Numbered from the stretch's first letter, positions 35,840 through 45,429 are shown. The stretch: 64,000 nt of DNA from Candidatus Thiosymbion ectosymbiont of Catanema sp. Cochon2018 (GCA_011392765.1 WYCW01000001.1:1539006-1603005); one strand, 5' to 3'. The notes: generated from the sequence alone by a model not told the origin. Numbers and translations are program-made.

Positions 35840-37561
35840 ATGAGCACCCCTGTTTCAATGCTGGACGACGAACACATCAGACTGGAATACCGGCTTGCGG
35901 ATCTGCCCACTGCCCAACACAAGGCGGGACTGGCCGGCCTGGTGCTGCTGATCCGAAACCTGGAGGAGCGAGGCGTGGAGCCGCGGCCGGTCCTGGTCCG
36001 GGTGGACGCCCATGCGGCGACCATCGAGCTGGACGAGGCCGGGCTCCGGGGTCTGTTCGATGACCTCTACGACGGTTACTGGACGGAGGCCAGCTACGGG
36101 AGCAAGTTGCAAAACAAGGAGCCCAAGCGCATCGAGGAAATCGAGAAAGAGGTTGCCGGCAAGACTAAGAAGGAGAAGCGGTTCATCTACGACGACTTCC
36201 GTCCCCGAGGCGCCCTGTTCCGGCATCTACTGAAGGGTGGCGAGCAGGACCCTTGGCTCAAGCTTTGGCAGGACATGCTGTGGGCGGTGCTGCGAGCCCA
36301 GCCCAAGACCCGTGAAGAATACAAACGCCGAGCCGAAAAGGAACAGGCTACCATCACGGCCCAGCTCTGGCCCAAGCTGCTCAAGGCCGGCGAAAAGCGG
36401 GGAAAAGGGAAGCCCATCACGGACTCCATCGCGGGCTCCATCTTCGTCGGCGCCCAGGACAAAAACGCCGAACGGGTGGTGTTTCAAGGACTGGTGGAAC
36501 AAAACCTATTGCTTCATTTCTGGCCCCTGGTCGCGCCCATCTTCGTACCCAGATCCGTCGATATCAAGAACAAACGCCGGACGGACCAAGGCTATCTGCT
36601 CGCCATCCCGGAGGTGGCCGATCTGGAGTTCTTCGTCGAAGAGATCCGGGAGTATTGGAAGAGTCTGGACCCGAAGGTCCAGGGCTATCGGCCCGCCGCC
36701 TGCTTCATCGATGTCCCCGAAGAGGCGAGCCTGGAGCTCCTGTTCCAGCTCTCCGAGCAGCGTATCCGAAAAGGATATTCGGGTCTGGCGGGCGAGCTCT
36801 TGGCTATCGAGTGGTATCACCAGGAAAAGCAGGGCAACAATGTGCGCATGCACGGCCAGGGTCGGCTGCTCTTGGATATGGGTATGCTCAATGAATATTC
36901 CAGAATCAGAGATCACAACGGTAATCCCCTGTTCAAATCCCTGCTTATCCGCAATCTGCTGGACGACCGTGACTGGTTCGCCGGGGCACAAACCCTGTTC
37001 GGGGCCTATCCCGCCGAGTTCTTCATCCAGTCCCCCGGCTCGCCCCGTTTCTGTCCCTTCGGACTGGACGCCGGGCGTTATTTCCGGGACAGAATCATCC
37101 CTGTCATCAATCAACAGGAGAAAACAGGCATGACGGAAGACATCGATTCACACGCCCGGCTGGCCCGCCGGATCTATCGACTGATCGGCGCCTACGTGCG
37201 ACACCGCACGGACGAACGATCGAAAATCAAGGAAAAGGACCTCCCTAAAAACGAGAAGGAACAGACCCTTTACCCAAAGGAGTTCCGCGAGGCCAGGGAG
37301 AAGGTAACCAAAGACGCCTTTCTCGCCATGCGGGGACGCAACGATCGGGATTTTATCGAGTATTTCACCGGCACCATCTGCTCGGTGCCCCAGTTTTTCA
37401 GCAAGGAGCACGAGGGGCAGGAATTCATCGAGGTGTCGCGGGCGCTCATTAAGACGCCGGAGATCGTCAAGAATCTGTCCATGCTCGCCCTCTCCGCTTG
37501 GTCCTGGTTGCCGGGCGCCAAGGAGGAGTCCGCAACCAACCCGACCGAAAACAAGGAGTAA
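35840..37561 (+). CDS. cas8: Cascade large subunit Cas8 (MYXAN/Cmx type)
   Basis: A 573-residue protein between cas3 and cas7, the place of the large subunit that recognises the PAM. It begins with a conserved segment (LEYRLADLPTAQHKAGLAGL) typical of the MYXAN Cas8a1/Cmx proteins and is rich in charged helices. No zinc motif is evident. GGAG lies upstream of the ATG. It is followed by cas7 after 3 nt. Exact family name (Cmx1 or Cmx8) needs a profile search. Confidence 0.85.
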   Translation: MSTPVSMLDDEHIRLEYRLADLPTAQHKAGLAGLVLLIRNLEERGVEPRPVLVRVDAHAATIELDEAGLRGLFDDLYDGYWTEASYGSKLQNKEPKRIEEIEKEVAGKTKKEKRFIYDDFRPRGALFRHLLKGGEQDPWLKLWQDMLWAVLRAQPKTREEYKRRAEKEQATITAQLWPKLLKAGEKRGKGKPITDSIAGSIFVGAQDKNAERVVFQGLVEQNLLLHFWPLVAPIFVPRSVDIKNKRRTDQGYLLAIPEVADLEFFVEEIREYWKSLDPKVQGYRPAACFIDVPEEASLELLFQLSEQRIRKGYSGLAGELLAIEWYHQEKQGNNVRMHGQGRLLLDMGMLNEYSRIRDHNGNPLFKSLLIRNLLDDRDWFAGAQTLFGAYPAEFFIQSPGSPRFCPFGLDAGRYFRDRIIPVINQQEKTGMTEDIDSHARLARRIYRLIGAYVRHRTDERSKIKEKDLPKNEKEQTLYPKEFREAREKVTKDAFLAMRGRNDRDFIEYFTGTICSVPQFFSKEHEGQEFIEVSRALIKTPEIVKNLSMLALSAWSWLPGAKEESATNPTENKE

Positions 37562-37564
37562 GCC

Positions 37565-38497
37565 ATGAATCTGTTCGGCACCGTTCTCACCTATACCGCC
37601 CCCAGCGCCAACTACCGCGGCGAATCCGCCGAGAATCGCGCGGTGATTCAGAAGATCACCAAAGATCGATTCGAGTATCCCATCATCAGCCCGGAGGCCA
37701 TGCGTAATGCCCTGCGGGAGACCATCGGGGCCCTGAGGCTGCCCTGCAATCGGACCCGTCTGGGAGACGAGGAGCAGTTGGCGGTCGAATTCCTCGATTA
37801 CCCGGACGACGACCGGTTCGCCGATGACTTCTTCATGGGCTGGCTGGTGGCCGCGAGCGGCAAAGACCGCAAGACGATCAAGGATGAATTGAAGGCTCGG
37901 GGGCGGGATCCGGAGGCATTCACCTTCAAACGCGACTCCATCCTGCGGATGAATATGGCCGTGGCCCTGGAGCCCTATCGTCACGATGCGGTTTTTACCC
38001 AGTCGCCTCTCGACGCCACGGACAATTCGATCAAGGCCAAGAAGAACGATACCAGCTCCAATCTGCTCCATCGGGAGACCGCGGTCACTGCCTTCCAGTA
38101 CCCCTTTGCTCTCAATCTGGAGGACTGCCGATCCAAGCCGGACTGGACCAAGACGCTGCTCCGGGCCATCGGTCAACTCAACGAAGTGGCCGGAAACCAC
38201 GCGCGCAGCTACTTCGAGATGGCGCCGGCCAGTATCGTCCTGCGACTGACTCCCCAGCTGGTGGCCGGCTATGACACCTATGGCTTCGAGCTTAATGACG
38301 ATGCGCATCGGCTGTCCGAGATCACCGTAGGCATCCGGGAAGGCGACTATCCGGGCGACGAGTTCTACCTGGGCGGAAAGCTGGTCAAAGACATGGACGA
38401 GGACCTGCGGAAGGACCTGGAGGACAAAGGGACCACCCTCGACCGCAGCCCCCAGCGGTTGATCGAGACTGTCAACGGCCGAATGTTCGGGGCCTAG
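37565..38497 (+). CDS. cas7: Cascade backbone Cas7 (DevR family)
   Basis: A 310-residue RAMP subunit forming the crRNA-binding filament. DevR/Cst2-type features: MNLFGTVLTYTAPSANYRGE at the start and ISPEAMRNALRETIG near residue 40, plus a Gly-rich region. Spacing to cas8 is 3 nt and to cas5 4 nt, indicating one polycistronic unit. An ATAAGCC-ATG context with AAGGAG gives a good ribosome-binding site. Confidence 0.93.
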   Translation: MNLFGTVLTYTAPSANYRGESAENRAVIQKITKDRFEYPIISPEAMRNALRETIGALRLPCNRTRLGDEEQLAVEFLDYPDDDRFADDFFMGWLVAASGKDRKTIKDELKARGRDPEAFTFKRDSILRMNMAVALEPYRHDAVFTQSPLDATDNSIKAKKNDTSSNLLHRETAVTAFQYPFALNLEDCRSKPDWTKTLLRAIGQLNEVAGNHARSYFEMAPASIVLRLTPQLVAGYDTYGFELNDDAHRLSEITVGIREGDYPGDEFYLGGKLVKDMDEDLRKDLEDKGTTLDRSPQRLIETVNGRMFGA

Positions 38498-38501
38498 GGC
38501 G

Positions 38502-39188
38502 ATGCTGTACCTCTATCTGGAGGCCCCGTTCGCCACCTTCCGCACCTTCACCGCAGGGAGCTTCCGTCCCACGGCGCCCTTCATGACCTACTCGGCCGCT
38601 TATGGACTCCTGCTCAATCTGGCCGGAGAAGATATGCGCCGCGACGACGGCAAGTCACCCATGACGCTGATACGGCAGGGATTGCCGGGCGTCAAGATCG
38701 CCTTGGGGGAGAGAGAACCTGCGCACCGGCACATTTGCTATCAGCAGCTCCATAACTACCCGGTGGGCAATCAGGGTAAGGAGCACGCGCCTGCCTGCAG
38801 GGGCAACAAATACAACATCGTCCCGGCCCGCCGTGCCTTCTTGTCGGGACTCAAGGTCTGTCTGGGCGTCCAGGCGGAGGCGGATCTGGAGTCGAAGATC
38901 ATCCGCGGTCTGCGTGGGGAAGGCGAGGGACGCTATGGATTGCCCTTCCTGGGGGACAACAACTTCCTCCCGGACCGGATCGATGTGCTGGATGCGCCCC
39001 TGCCGGCCCGGTGGTTGCTCCCGATCGGGGAAGACACCGAAGCGGATGGTGTCATGGAGCCCATGCGGCTGACCGTAACCATCGACCGCGCCGACATGTC
39101 CAAGACCTTTGCCCGGCTGTTCCGGCTGGATGGTGAGGAAACGGCCACGATCCCGGCCCAAGCATGGGTGGAGGTGGCCTATGGTTGA
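38502..39188 (+). CDS. cas5: Cascade Cas5 (DevS/Cmx5 type)
   Basis: A 228-residue RAMP subunit that caps the 5' end of the crRNA. The N-terminus LYLEAPFATFRTFTAGSFRP is the conserved Cas5 beta-strand and loop, and APFMTYSAAYGLLLNLAG follows. The last 10 nt overlap the 3' end of the convergent PIN toxin gene. Confidence 0.92.
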   Translation: MLYLYLEAPFATFRTFTAGSFRPTAPFMTYSAAYGLLLNLAGEDMRRDDGKSPMTLIRQGLPGVKIALGEREPAHRHICYQQLHNYPVGNQGKEHAPACRGNKYNIVPARRAFLSGLKVCLGVQAEADLESKIIRGLRGEGEGRYGLPFLGDNNFLPDRIDVLDAPLPARWLLPIGEDTEADGVMEPMRLTVTIDRADMSKTFARLFRLDGEETATIPAQAWVEVAYG

Positions 39189-39580
39189 GACAGTTTTTCC
39201 ACTGCTTCCCGCGGGCTCAGTATCTCCACTGGGCCGACGTCGGGAAAGTGCTTGCGGTTGCCCGTGACCAAGGGGCATTGACCCGCCAATGCGGTGGCAT
39301 AGAAGGGCAGATCGGGCGGATCGGGAAAACCGGCCGGATCGATGGGGAAGGGTTCGACGTGCCGGGCACTACCCGAGAGGGCGGCCAGGAACTCGCCGAC
39401 CTCGCCCTGATCCAGCCGTAATGCGGGACACAGGAGAACCGCGCGATACTCGGCGACGACGGGAGATGAAATCACCGGCATAACAACCAGATCGCGCACG
39501 GCGTTCAGGATCAATGCCGGTGGTGAGGTAGCGGATAAAAACCCGGAGACCAGGACGTTGGTGTCAATTACCAGCCTCAT
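39179..39580 (-). CDS. PIN-family toxin inside the cas operon
   Basis: A 133-residue PIN ribonuclease of the COG1569 type: MRLVIDTNVLVSGFLS supplies the first Asp, with later acids in VAEYRAVL and DLPFYATALAG, and VTGNRKHFP near the end. It follows its antitoxin with a 17-nt overlap on the minus strand, antisense to cas genes, between cas5 and cas4-cas1. Confidence 0.88.
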   Translation of the reverse strand: MRLVIDTNVLVSGFLSATSPPALILNAVRDLVVMPVISSPVVAEYRAVLLCPALRLDQGEVGEFLAALSGSARHVEPFPIDPAGFPDPPDLPFYATALAGQCPLVTGNRKHFPDVGPVEILSPREAVEKLSQP

Positions 39581-40055
39581 GCCGCCGTTCCTCACGGACC
39601 TCCCTGATAACGGCATCGATCTCGTCCGGCGTCATGCTGTCCAGGTGTTGCTCACGGGCCCGGTTGCGGATGGCGTCCACCGCCCGGCCGAAGCGGACAC
39701 CGCACAGGGCTCGGCGGGCCGCTTCGATCTCGGCGATGATCTCTTCCATGCTCATCCCGGACGTTCCCGCTTGTTCCGAGATCGTCCATGCCGCTGCGAG
39801 TATCTTGTCGAAGCTTGCCCCCTGAAGGGAATCGAGATCCAGGTGCGGCCTGGTTGGTCCGCCATCGGAGACGGCGTTGTAATCCAACGCGGTGTGGCGG
39901 GAGTCGAGATCCGCATACAGGCTGGTTGGACTGGTCTCGGTCAGGATTGCGAACGGCTTACCGTTACGGGTGACGACCAACTCGTGTTGCTGGGCCAGCT
40001 TCTTCCAGACCTCACCGGGTTGGGTGCGAAAATCACGAACGCTGACGAAATCCAT
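39564..40055 (-). CDS. Long Phd/YefM-type antitoxin of the PIN toxin
   Basis: A 163-residue protein whose first 60 residues match Phd/YefM (FVSVRDFRTQPGEVWKKLAQ, VVTRNGKPFAIL). The remaining 100 residues include an acidic helix (MSMEEIIAEIEAARRAL) and a C-terminal EIDAVIREVREERR. It is about twice the usual length. It is divergent from cas4-cas1, so its promoter lies in 40056-40114. Confidence 0.85.
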   Translation of the reverse strand: MDFVSVRDFRTQPGEVWKKLAQQHELVVTRNGKPFAILTETSPTSLYADLDSRHTALDYNAVSDGGPTRPHLDLDSLQGASFDKILAAAWTISEQAGTSGMSMEEIIAEIEAARRALCGVRFGRAVDAIRNRAREQHLDSMTPDEIDAVIREVREERRHEAGN

Positions 40056-40114
40056 GGGACACCTGGTAGGACAATTGAAGGCTATCTCGTAGGATAGTTT
40101 TAAAGAGAGCGAGA

Positions 40115-41752
40115 ATGCAAACAGATACTGAATCGAAGCCCCCGCTACGTGTCATGGCCCTGCATGCCCTGGCCTACTGTGAACGCCTGTTTTACCTGGA
40201 GGAGGTCGAGGAGATCCGGGTCGCCGATCACCGGGTCTATGCCGGGCGCACCCTGCACGAGACCATCGACACGGAAGGCGAGTGGAGCAGCCTTACCCTG
40301 GAGAGCGAGCACTGGGGCCTGCGGGGCAAGGTGGACTATGTGCGCTACCGCGACGGGGCCATCTGTCCCTACGAACACAAACGCGGCCGCTCACGCGGCG
40401 ACGAGGCCTGGGACTCGGACCGATTGCAGATCGTCGCCTACGGCGTATTGCTTTCCGAACACCTGCAACGGCCGGTTCCCGAGGGTCGAATCCGCTACCA
40501 CGCCAATAATAAGACAGTGCGCGTACCCATCGACGAGGCCGCCTTGGATGGACTGCGCCAAGCCCTGGCGCGGGCGCGGGAGTTGGCAACTACCATCGAC
40601 CGCCCGCCGGTGGCCGAGAACGAAAACCTGTGCGGCAAGTGTTCCCTGGCCCCGGTTTGCCTGCCCGAAGAAGAGCGTCTGTCCGGCAGCGACGAGACCG
40701 CGACCGAGCCATCGGCCAAGCCGGTGCGCCTGTTCCCGGCGGACGACGAACGCCTGATTCTGCATGTCACCGAGGCCGGTACGCGGGTCGGCAAACGGGG
40801 AGAGCAGATCCTGGTAAAACCCAGGGAGGGAGAAGAGACCACCTTTCCCGCCCACGGCGTCGCGGCCCTGGTGCTGCACGGGGCGGTCCAGATCAGCAGC
40901 CAGCTCATTCATTATGCCGCCTCCCGCGACATCGCCATCCACTGGCTGAGCGGCGGCGGTTCCTATATCGGGGGACTGATGCCGCCGGCCGGCGTGCAGC
41001 GGCGGTTGCGTCAATACCGTGGCCTGGAGGAACCGGACCTGCGGGAATCCCTCACGCACCGCCTGGCCAAGGCCAAAGTGGAAAACCAGCTCGCGTTTTT
41101 GATGCGCAGCGCCCGCAATCGCGGCAAGCTCGAAGATGTCTCCGACGCTATCGCCGGCATCCGCGCCGAGCTGCGGGGCATGGAAGACGATCGCGGCAGT
41201 GAGTCCCTGCGCGGACATGAAGGCATGGCCGGCAGGCACTACTTCGCCGCGCTGCGTTTTCTGCTGGACCCGGAACAGACCCTCATGGCCTTTTCGGGGC
41301 GCAATCGCCGACCGCCTCGGGACCCCTTCAACGCCGCGCTCAGCTTCGGCTACAACCTGCTCTATCGCGACCTGATGGCGGCCATTTTGTGCGTAGGTCT
41401 CGATCCGGCCCTGGGATTCTTTCACACCCCGCGCAGTGCCGCTTACCCCCTGGCCCTGGACCTCATGGAGCTGTTTCGGACCACCCTCTGGGACATGCCC
41501 CTGATCGCCTCGGTCAACCGTCGCCAATGGAACGAGGCGCATTTTTCCATCAGCCGCGAACGGGTCTGGCTGTCCGCCGACGGCCGCAAGCTGGCGATCG
41601 GTATCTATGAAGAACGCAAGCAGGAACACTGGCGGCACCCGGTACTCCACTACTCCCTCAGCTACGCTCGGGCCATGGAGCTCGAGGTCCGTTTGCTGGA
41701 AAAGGAATGGAGCGGCGCCCCCGGCCTGTTCGCCCGGCTGCGGGTGCGTTGA
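40115..41752 (+). CDS. cas4-cas1: Cas4-Cas1 fusion integrase
   Basis: A 545-residue fusion. Residues 1-195 are Cas4, a RecB-like nuclease with an Fe-S cluster: first Cys in ALAYCERLFYLEE, E/K motif in CPYEHKRGRSRG, and Cys in ENLCGKCSLAPVCLP. Residues about 210-545 are Cas1: GHEGMAGRHYF carries the catalytic Glu, and GFFHTPRSAAYPLALDLMEL the His and Asp. Fusions of this kind are known from type I-G and MYXAN systems. They process and integrate new spacers with the correct PAM. The stop overlaps the cas2 start. Confidence 0.95.
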   Translation: MQTDTESKPPLRVMALHALAYCERLFYLEEVEEIRVADHRVYAGRTLHETIDTEGEWSSLTLESEHWGLRGKVDYVRYRDGAICPYEHKRGRSRGDEAWDSDRLQIVAYGVLLSEHLQRPVPEGRIRYHANNKTVRVPIDEAALDGLRQALARARELATTIDRPPVAENENLCGKCSLAPVCLPEEERLSGSDETATEPSAKPVRLFPADDERLILHVTEAGTRVGKRGEQILVKPREGEETTFPAHGVAALVLHGAVQISSQLIHYAASRDIAIHWLSGGGSYIGGLMPPAGVQRRLRQYRGLEEPDLRESLTHRLAKAKVENQLAFLMRSARNRGKLEDVSDAIAGIRAELRGMEDDRGSESLRGHEGMAGRHYFAALRFLLDPEQTLMAFSGRNRRPPRDPFNAALSFGYNLLYRDLMAAILCVGLDPALGFFHTPRSAAYPLALDLMELFRTTLWDMPLIASVNRRQWNEAHFSISRERVWLSADGRKLAIGIYEERKQEHWRHPVLHYSLSYARAMELEVRLLEKEWSGAPGLFARLRVR

Positions 41753-42060
41753 TGAGTCACGACGACGAACATGCCGAAAGGCACTGGTATCTGGTCAGCT
41801 ACGACATCCGTGATCCCTCACGTTGGCGAGGGGCATACAAAACTCTGTGTGGGACCGGAGAGCGGATACAATACTCGCTGTTCCGCTGCCGCCTCTCCAA
41901 GACCGAGATGGAGAAATTACGCTGGCTGCTGGAGCAAATTCTGGACGACGAAGACGACCTCATGTTTGTCCACCTGTGTCCGCGCTGTGCCGGACGGATT
42001 CAAGAAAAGGGTCGAGACGGCGGTTGGTGCCAAGAGAGTCCCCGTTACCAAGTCCTGTGA
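41752..42060 (+). CDS. cas2: Adaptation protein Cas2
   Basis: A 102-residue ferredoxin-fold protein that bridges two Cas1 dimers. It shows YLVSYDIRDPSRWRGAYKTL and an RIQYSLFRCRLSKTEMEKL segment. The ATG at 41752 shares a base with the cas4-cas1 TGA. Four Cys in its C-terminal half are a minor oddity. Confidence 0.95.
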   Translation: MSHDDEHAERHWYLVSYDIRDPSRWRGAYKTLCGTGERIQYSLFRCRLSKTEMEKLRWLLEQILDDEDDLMFVHLCPRCAGRIQEKGRDGGWCQESPRYQVL

Positions 42061-42300
42061 CCACATGGACCACCGGTTGGACCGGCTGCAATCGTGTCTT
42101 TTGGGCAACAAGTATCGGATTTCAAAGAAGTGATCCTTCCCGGCGCGGGTCCGTTGATGCCTGCACGAGGTAACACCTTGAATTTGCCGAAAAACTGGAA
42201 CGGAGAAAGCAAGTTGTGACAGACCTTCCCGCCGGATTCATCGACATGCTTGCGCAGGAGCCGGAAATGCTCTTTAGAAACATAGGGATAAATTCGCGCG
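42061..42300 (+). promoter_or_regulatory. Probable CRISPR leader
   Basis: A 240-bp gap between cas2 and the first repeat with no gene. Perfect repeats begin at 42301 and decay only at the far end, which puts the leader here. I cannot assign a definite promoter or IHF site; CAACAAGTATCGGA near 42108 is only a weak candidate. Confidence 0.65.
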
Positions 42301-43834
42301 GTCCCTTCATCCGAGATGCCGAAAGGCGTTGAGCACGGTTCACATGTGTGTACGCAAGCGGTAGAGGGCCTGGTCCCTTCATCCGAGATGCCGAAAGGCG
42401 TTGAGCACTCGGCATAATTGGACAGCTCCCAGAGTGTGCGCGCGTCCCTTCATCCGAGATGCCGAAAGGCGTTGAGCACTCCTCTCGATTCGTGTCGAGC
42501 TGTGAGTCGGTCTCATGTCCCTTCATCCGAGATGCCGAAAGGCGTTGAGCACATTTCGGACTGCTCGTAATCGGGGAAGGCGGCGGTGTCCCTTCATCCG
42601 AGATGCCGAAAGGCGTTGAGCACAAGGCCAACCAGATCGCCGAGCTCACCACCGAGGTGTCCCTTCATCCGAGATGCCGAAAGGCGTTGAGCACAGCGCG
42701 AAGAAAAATGAGTTTTGTCGTTGTCGAGGTCCCTTCATCCGAGATGCCGAAAGGCGTTGAGCACAGCTGCCGCGGTCCGACGACTACTGGGGCGCGATCA
42801 AGGGTCCCTTCATCCGAGATGCCGAAAGGCGTTGAGCACACTACCTCACGCACCGACACGCTCAGCCCCGACACCCGTCCCTTCATCCGAGATGCCGAAA
42901 GGCGTTGAGCACAGGTCCGTTTGGGTCGTCAGGGCGTCGTGAGTTTGGCGTCCCTTCATCCGAGATGCCGAAAGGCGTTGAGCACGATGACTCTTTGCAG
43001 ACGGGTACTAACTGTGGGGAGTCCCTTCATCCGAGATGCCGAAAGGCGTTGAGCACTTTTCAAGGCCGAGCCCAAGGCCGGTCCCTTCATCCGAGATGCC
43101 GAAAGGCGTTGAGCACTGTGCAGCTGTTCGCCTCTACCGCGGGTTACTCGCCGTCCCTTCATCCGAGATGCCGAAAGGCGTTGAGCACTTTCCGTAGGAG
43201 GATTCTGGGAACTGGTGGCCGTTGTCCCTTCATCCGAGATGCCGAAAGGCGTTGAGCACCCACCAATAGCAGCGGCGACCGTACCAATCCCGGTTGTCCC
43301 TTCATCCGAGATGCCGAAAGGCGTTGAGCACTGGATGTATTGTCAATCGAGGGCCTAATGGATAAGGTCCCTTCATCCGAGATGCCGAAAGGCGTTGAGC
43401 ACAAGACACAGCAAGATATGCAAAGCATGAAATTGAGGCGGTCCCTTCATCCGAGATGCCGAAAGGCGTTGAGCACTGTACCGGTTCTATCAGTCGCACA
43501 CTCATACTGCTGGTCCCTTCATCCGAGATGCCGAAAGGCGTTGAGCACTTCGACCTCCTGACGCTCCCGACCGCTCTCCGAGGTCCCTTCATCCGAGATG
43601 CCGAAAGGCGTTGAGCACAAGTTAGGTAATAGTTCTCGCAGGACGGCCCGCTCGTCCCTTCATCCGAGATGCCGAAAGGCGTTGAGCACTTGGAGAATTT
43701 TCAGCGTGAGGCGGCACGCCCGCGCGGGTCCCTTCATCCGAGATGCCGAAAGGCGTTGAGCACAACATTCAAACCTCGGCAATCCGCTTCCGCAGCCCGT
43801 CCCTTCATCCGAGATGCCGAAAGGCGTTGAGCAC
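42301..43834 (+). CRISPR. CRISPR array: 22 perfect 36-nt repeats, 21 spacers
   Basis: Each repeat starts GTCCCTTCATCC and ends GGCGTTGAGCAC, with a central hairpin ATGCC-GAAA-GGCGT. All 22 are identical. First repeat 42301-42336, last 43799-43834. Spacers are 34-39 nt (mode 35) except one of 24 nt at 43057-43080. The leader is on the cas2 side. Apparent ORFs on both strands are only the translated repeat. Confidence 0.98.
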
Positions 43835-43885
43835 ATCGGAATGATGAATGATGAATGATGAATGCGGAAGTCCCTTCATTCGAGC

Positions 43886-44041
43886 GTAATTGATTAGCGG
43901 CCCTCCAGTTCTGTAAACATAGTAAAAACAAACAGTTACGTTTATGGAGGCCGCCCAAAATAGCGATTGAGCCACTTTTTCAATACCATCGGATCGCATA
44001 ACTCATTGAAAAATAAGGATTAGATGCCGCTAATCGATTAC
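43886..44041. mobile_element. 156-bp MITE inside a CRISPR repeat, 8-bp duplication
   Basis: Ends GTAATTGATTAGCGG and GTAATCGATTAGCGG (inverted, one mismatch), flanked by ATTCGAGC at 43878-43885 and 44042-44049. The duplicated bases are CRISPR repeat sequence, proving insertion into the repeat. No ORF. Confidence 0.9.
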
Positions 44042-44074
44042 ATTCGAGCTGCCGCAAGGCGTTGAGCACATCGG

Positions 44075-44119
<45 letters not shown>

Positions 44120-44137
44120 GCGGAAGTCCCTTCATCC

Positions 44138-44369
44138 CAATGCCATTAAGTTGGCTGCTGGCCGCTTGTCGTAGGTTGGACAAAGGGCCAGGCCTGTCCC
44201 GACGGAGGAGGGAGCTTGGTCCGTGCCCAACATCGGTGTTGGGCACGCCCACCGTCCCTGGCGGGCTTTGCCCAACCTACGAATCGCGCGAATCAATCCG
44301 CGAGGATTCGTGTGATTGGTGATGTTTCCTCTCTTTTGCTGGCCGGTAACGCTTAACTTAATGGCATTG
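44138..44369. mobile_element. 232-bp IS4-like MITE inside a CRISPR repeat
   Basis: CAATGCCATTAAGTT family ends. Flanks CCCTTCATCC (left) and CTCTTCATCC (right) form a 10-bp target duplication with one mismatch, again of repeat sequence. Confidence 0.88.
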
Positions 44370-44505
44370 CTCTTCATCCGAGCTGCCGAAAATCGTTGAG
44401 CACTACTCATCATTCATCATTCATCACCCATCACCCATCACTCATCACTCATTACTCATCACTCATCAAGTCCCTTCATCCGAGGTTCCGAAAGGCGTTG
44501 AGCAC

Positions 44506-44619
44506 GACTGCCCCCTGCCCCCTGACAACTGCCCCCTGACAACTGCTCCCTGACAACTGACAACTACCCCCTGACAGTGGTAAAAAGAGGCGACATCCAC
44601 AACCCAGGTCAGATATCCC
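44506..44619. repeat. Short tandem repeat before phhB
   Basis: A run of CCCCCTGACAACT-type units (about 14 bp) between the last degenerate repeat and phhB. Confidence 0.6.
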
Positions 44620-44979
44620 ATGTCAAATACGAAAAACCCACTCCTCGACTGCCATTGCGAAGTCTGCCGGGTCGGCGCGCCTCCGGTAACCGATGCCGAA
44701 ATCGAGCAGCAGTCACCGCTCATCCCCGAGTGGAAGTTGATCGAGGACCAGGGCGTCAGGAAGCTGACGCGCCCCTATGATACGGACAATTATCGGCGCA
44801 GCCTTGCCCTGGTCAACGCGGTCGCGGAGCTCGCCGAGTCGGAGGGACACCACCCGGTCATACTGGTCGAGTACTCCCGGGTGACTATCTGGTGGTGGAC
44901 CCACAAGATCAATGATCTGCATCTGAACGACTTCATCATGGCCGCCAAATGTGATCAGAGCTTCGCGCAGTTGGCCTGA
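44620..44979 (+). CDS. phhB: Pterin-4a-carbinolamine dehydratase
   Basis: A 119-residue enzyme that dehydrates 4a-hydroxytetrahydropterin, supporting pterin recycling. The signature is the EGHHPVILVEYSRVTIWWWTH stretch (conserved His-His and His) with LAELAESEGHHP helix before it. The first 25 residues contain HCEVC, an unusual Cys pair. No phenylalanine hydroxylase gene is next to it. Confidence 0.93.
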   Translation: MSNTKNPLLDCHCEVCRVGAPPVTDAEIEQQSPLIPEWKLIEDQGVRKLTRPYDTDNYRRSLALVNAVAELAESEGHHPVILVEYSRVTIWWWTHKINDLHLNDFIMAAKCDQSFAQLA

Positions 44980-44989
44980 GGAGTAACCC

Positions 44990-45234
44990 TGGCGAGGCTT
45001 CGCCTCAGACCGACGAGGCGTGAATTTTTTGTGCAGCGAACAAACTTGTTATCCGCAGATTACGCAGATTTTCGCAGATTATTTCTATTCTTAATCTGCG
45101 AAAATCTGCGTAATCTGCGGATAAAAACAATGGGCGCAATACCCCCAAGTGCTGCATGAGGAGATGGGAGTTTTTATGCCATGCACAAACTTGACTCATT
45201 GGTAAAGATGCAGGTCCCTCAAGGAATCCTAGCG
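44990..45234. repeat. Composite C-A-B element, inverted copy
   Basis: Order B, hairpin A (45049-45124), C, matching 50152-50393 on the other strand. Confidence 0.75.
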
Positions 45235-45271
45235 ACTAACTTAATGGCATTGGTATCGAACCTCAGCGACG

Positions 45272-45373
45272 GGGAATACTTTGAAAAATACGATTTCCGT
45301 CAACGGCACGCATGAATAATCAGTGGCTTAGAGTCGCTTAATTGGTGAAAACGCCTATTTTTCAAGGTGCCCT
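45272..45373. repeat. MITE-like element (family E)
   Basis: Inverted ends ACTTTGAAAAATACG and CCTATTTTTCAAGGTGCC, as at 10866-10964 and 61842-61940. Confidence 0.65.
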
Positions 45374-45429
45374 GAACACAACCGCTACCTACTAAGAGGC
45401 AGTGCAGGCACATGGAGACGGTAAAGAGG

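Noticed and set aside
35535-35858. 107-codon minus-strand ORF upstream of the orphan Phd gene, considered as its toxin
   Set aside because: It overlaps the Phd gene heavily and shows no convincing toxin motif.
42603-43592. Several ORFs on both strands with repeated MPKGVEH or STPFGISDEGT strings
   Set aside because: They are translations of the CRISPR repeat with spacers between; no ribosome-binding sites or codon structure.
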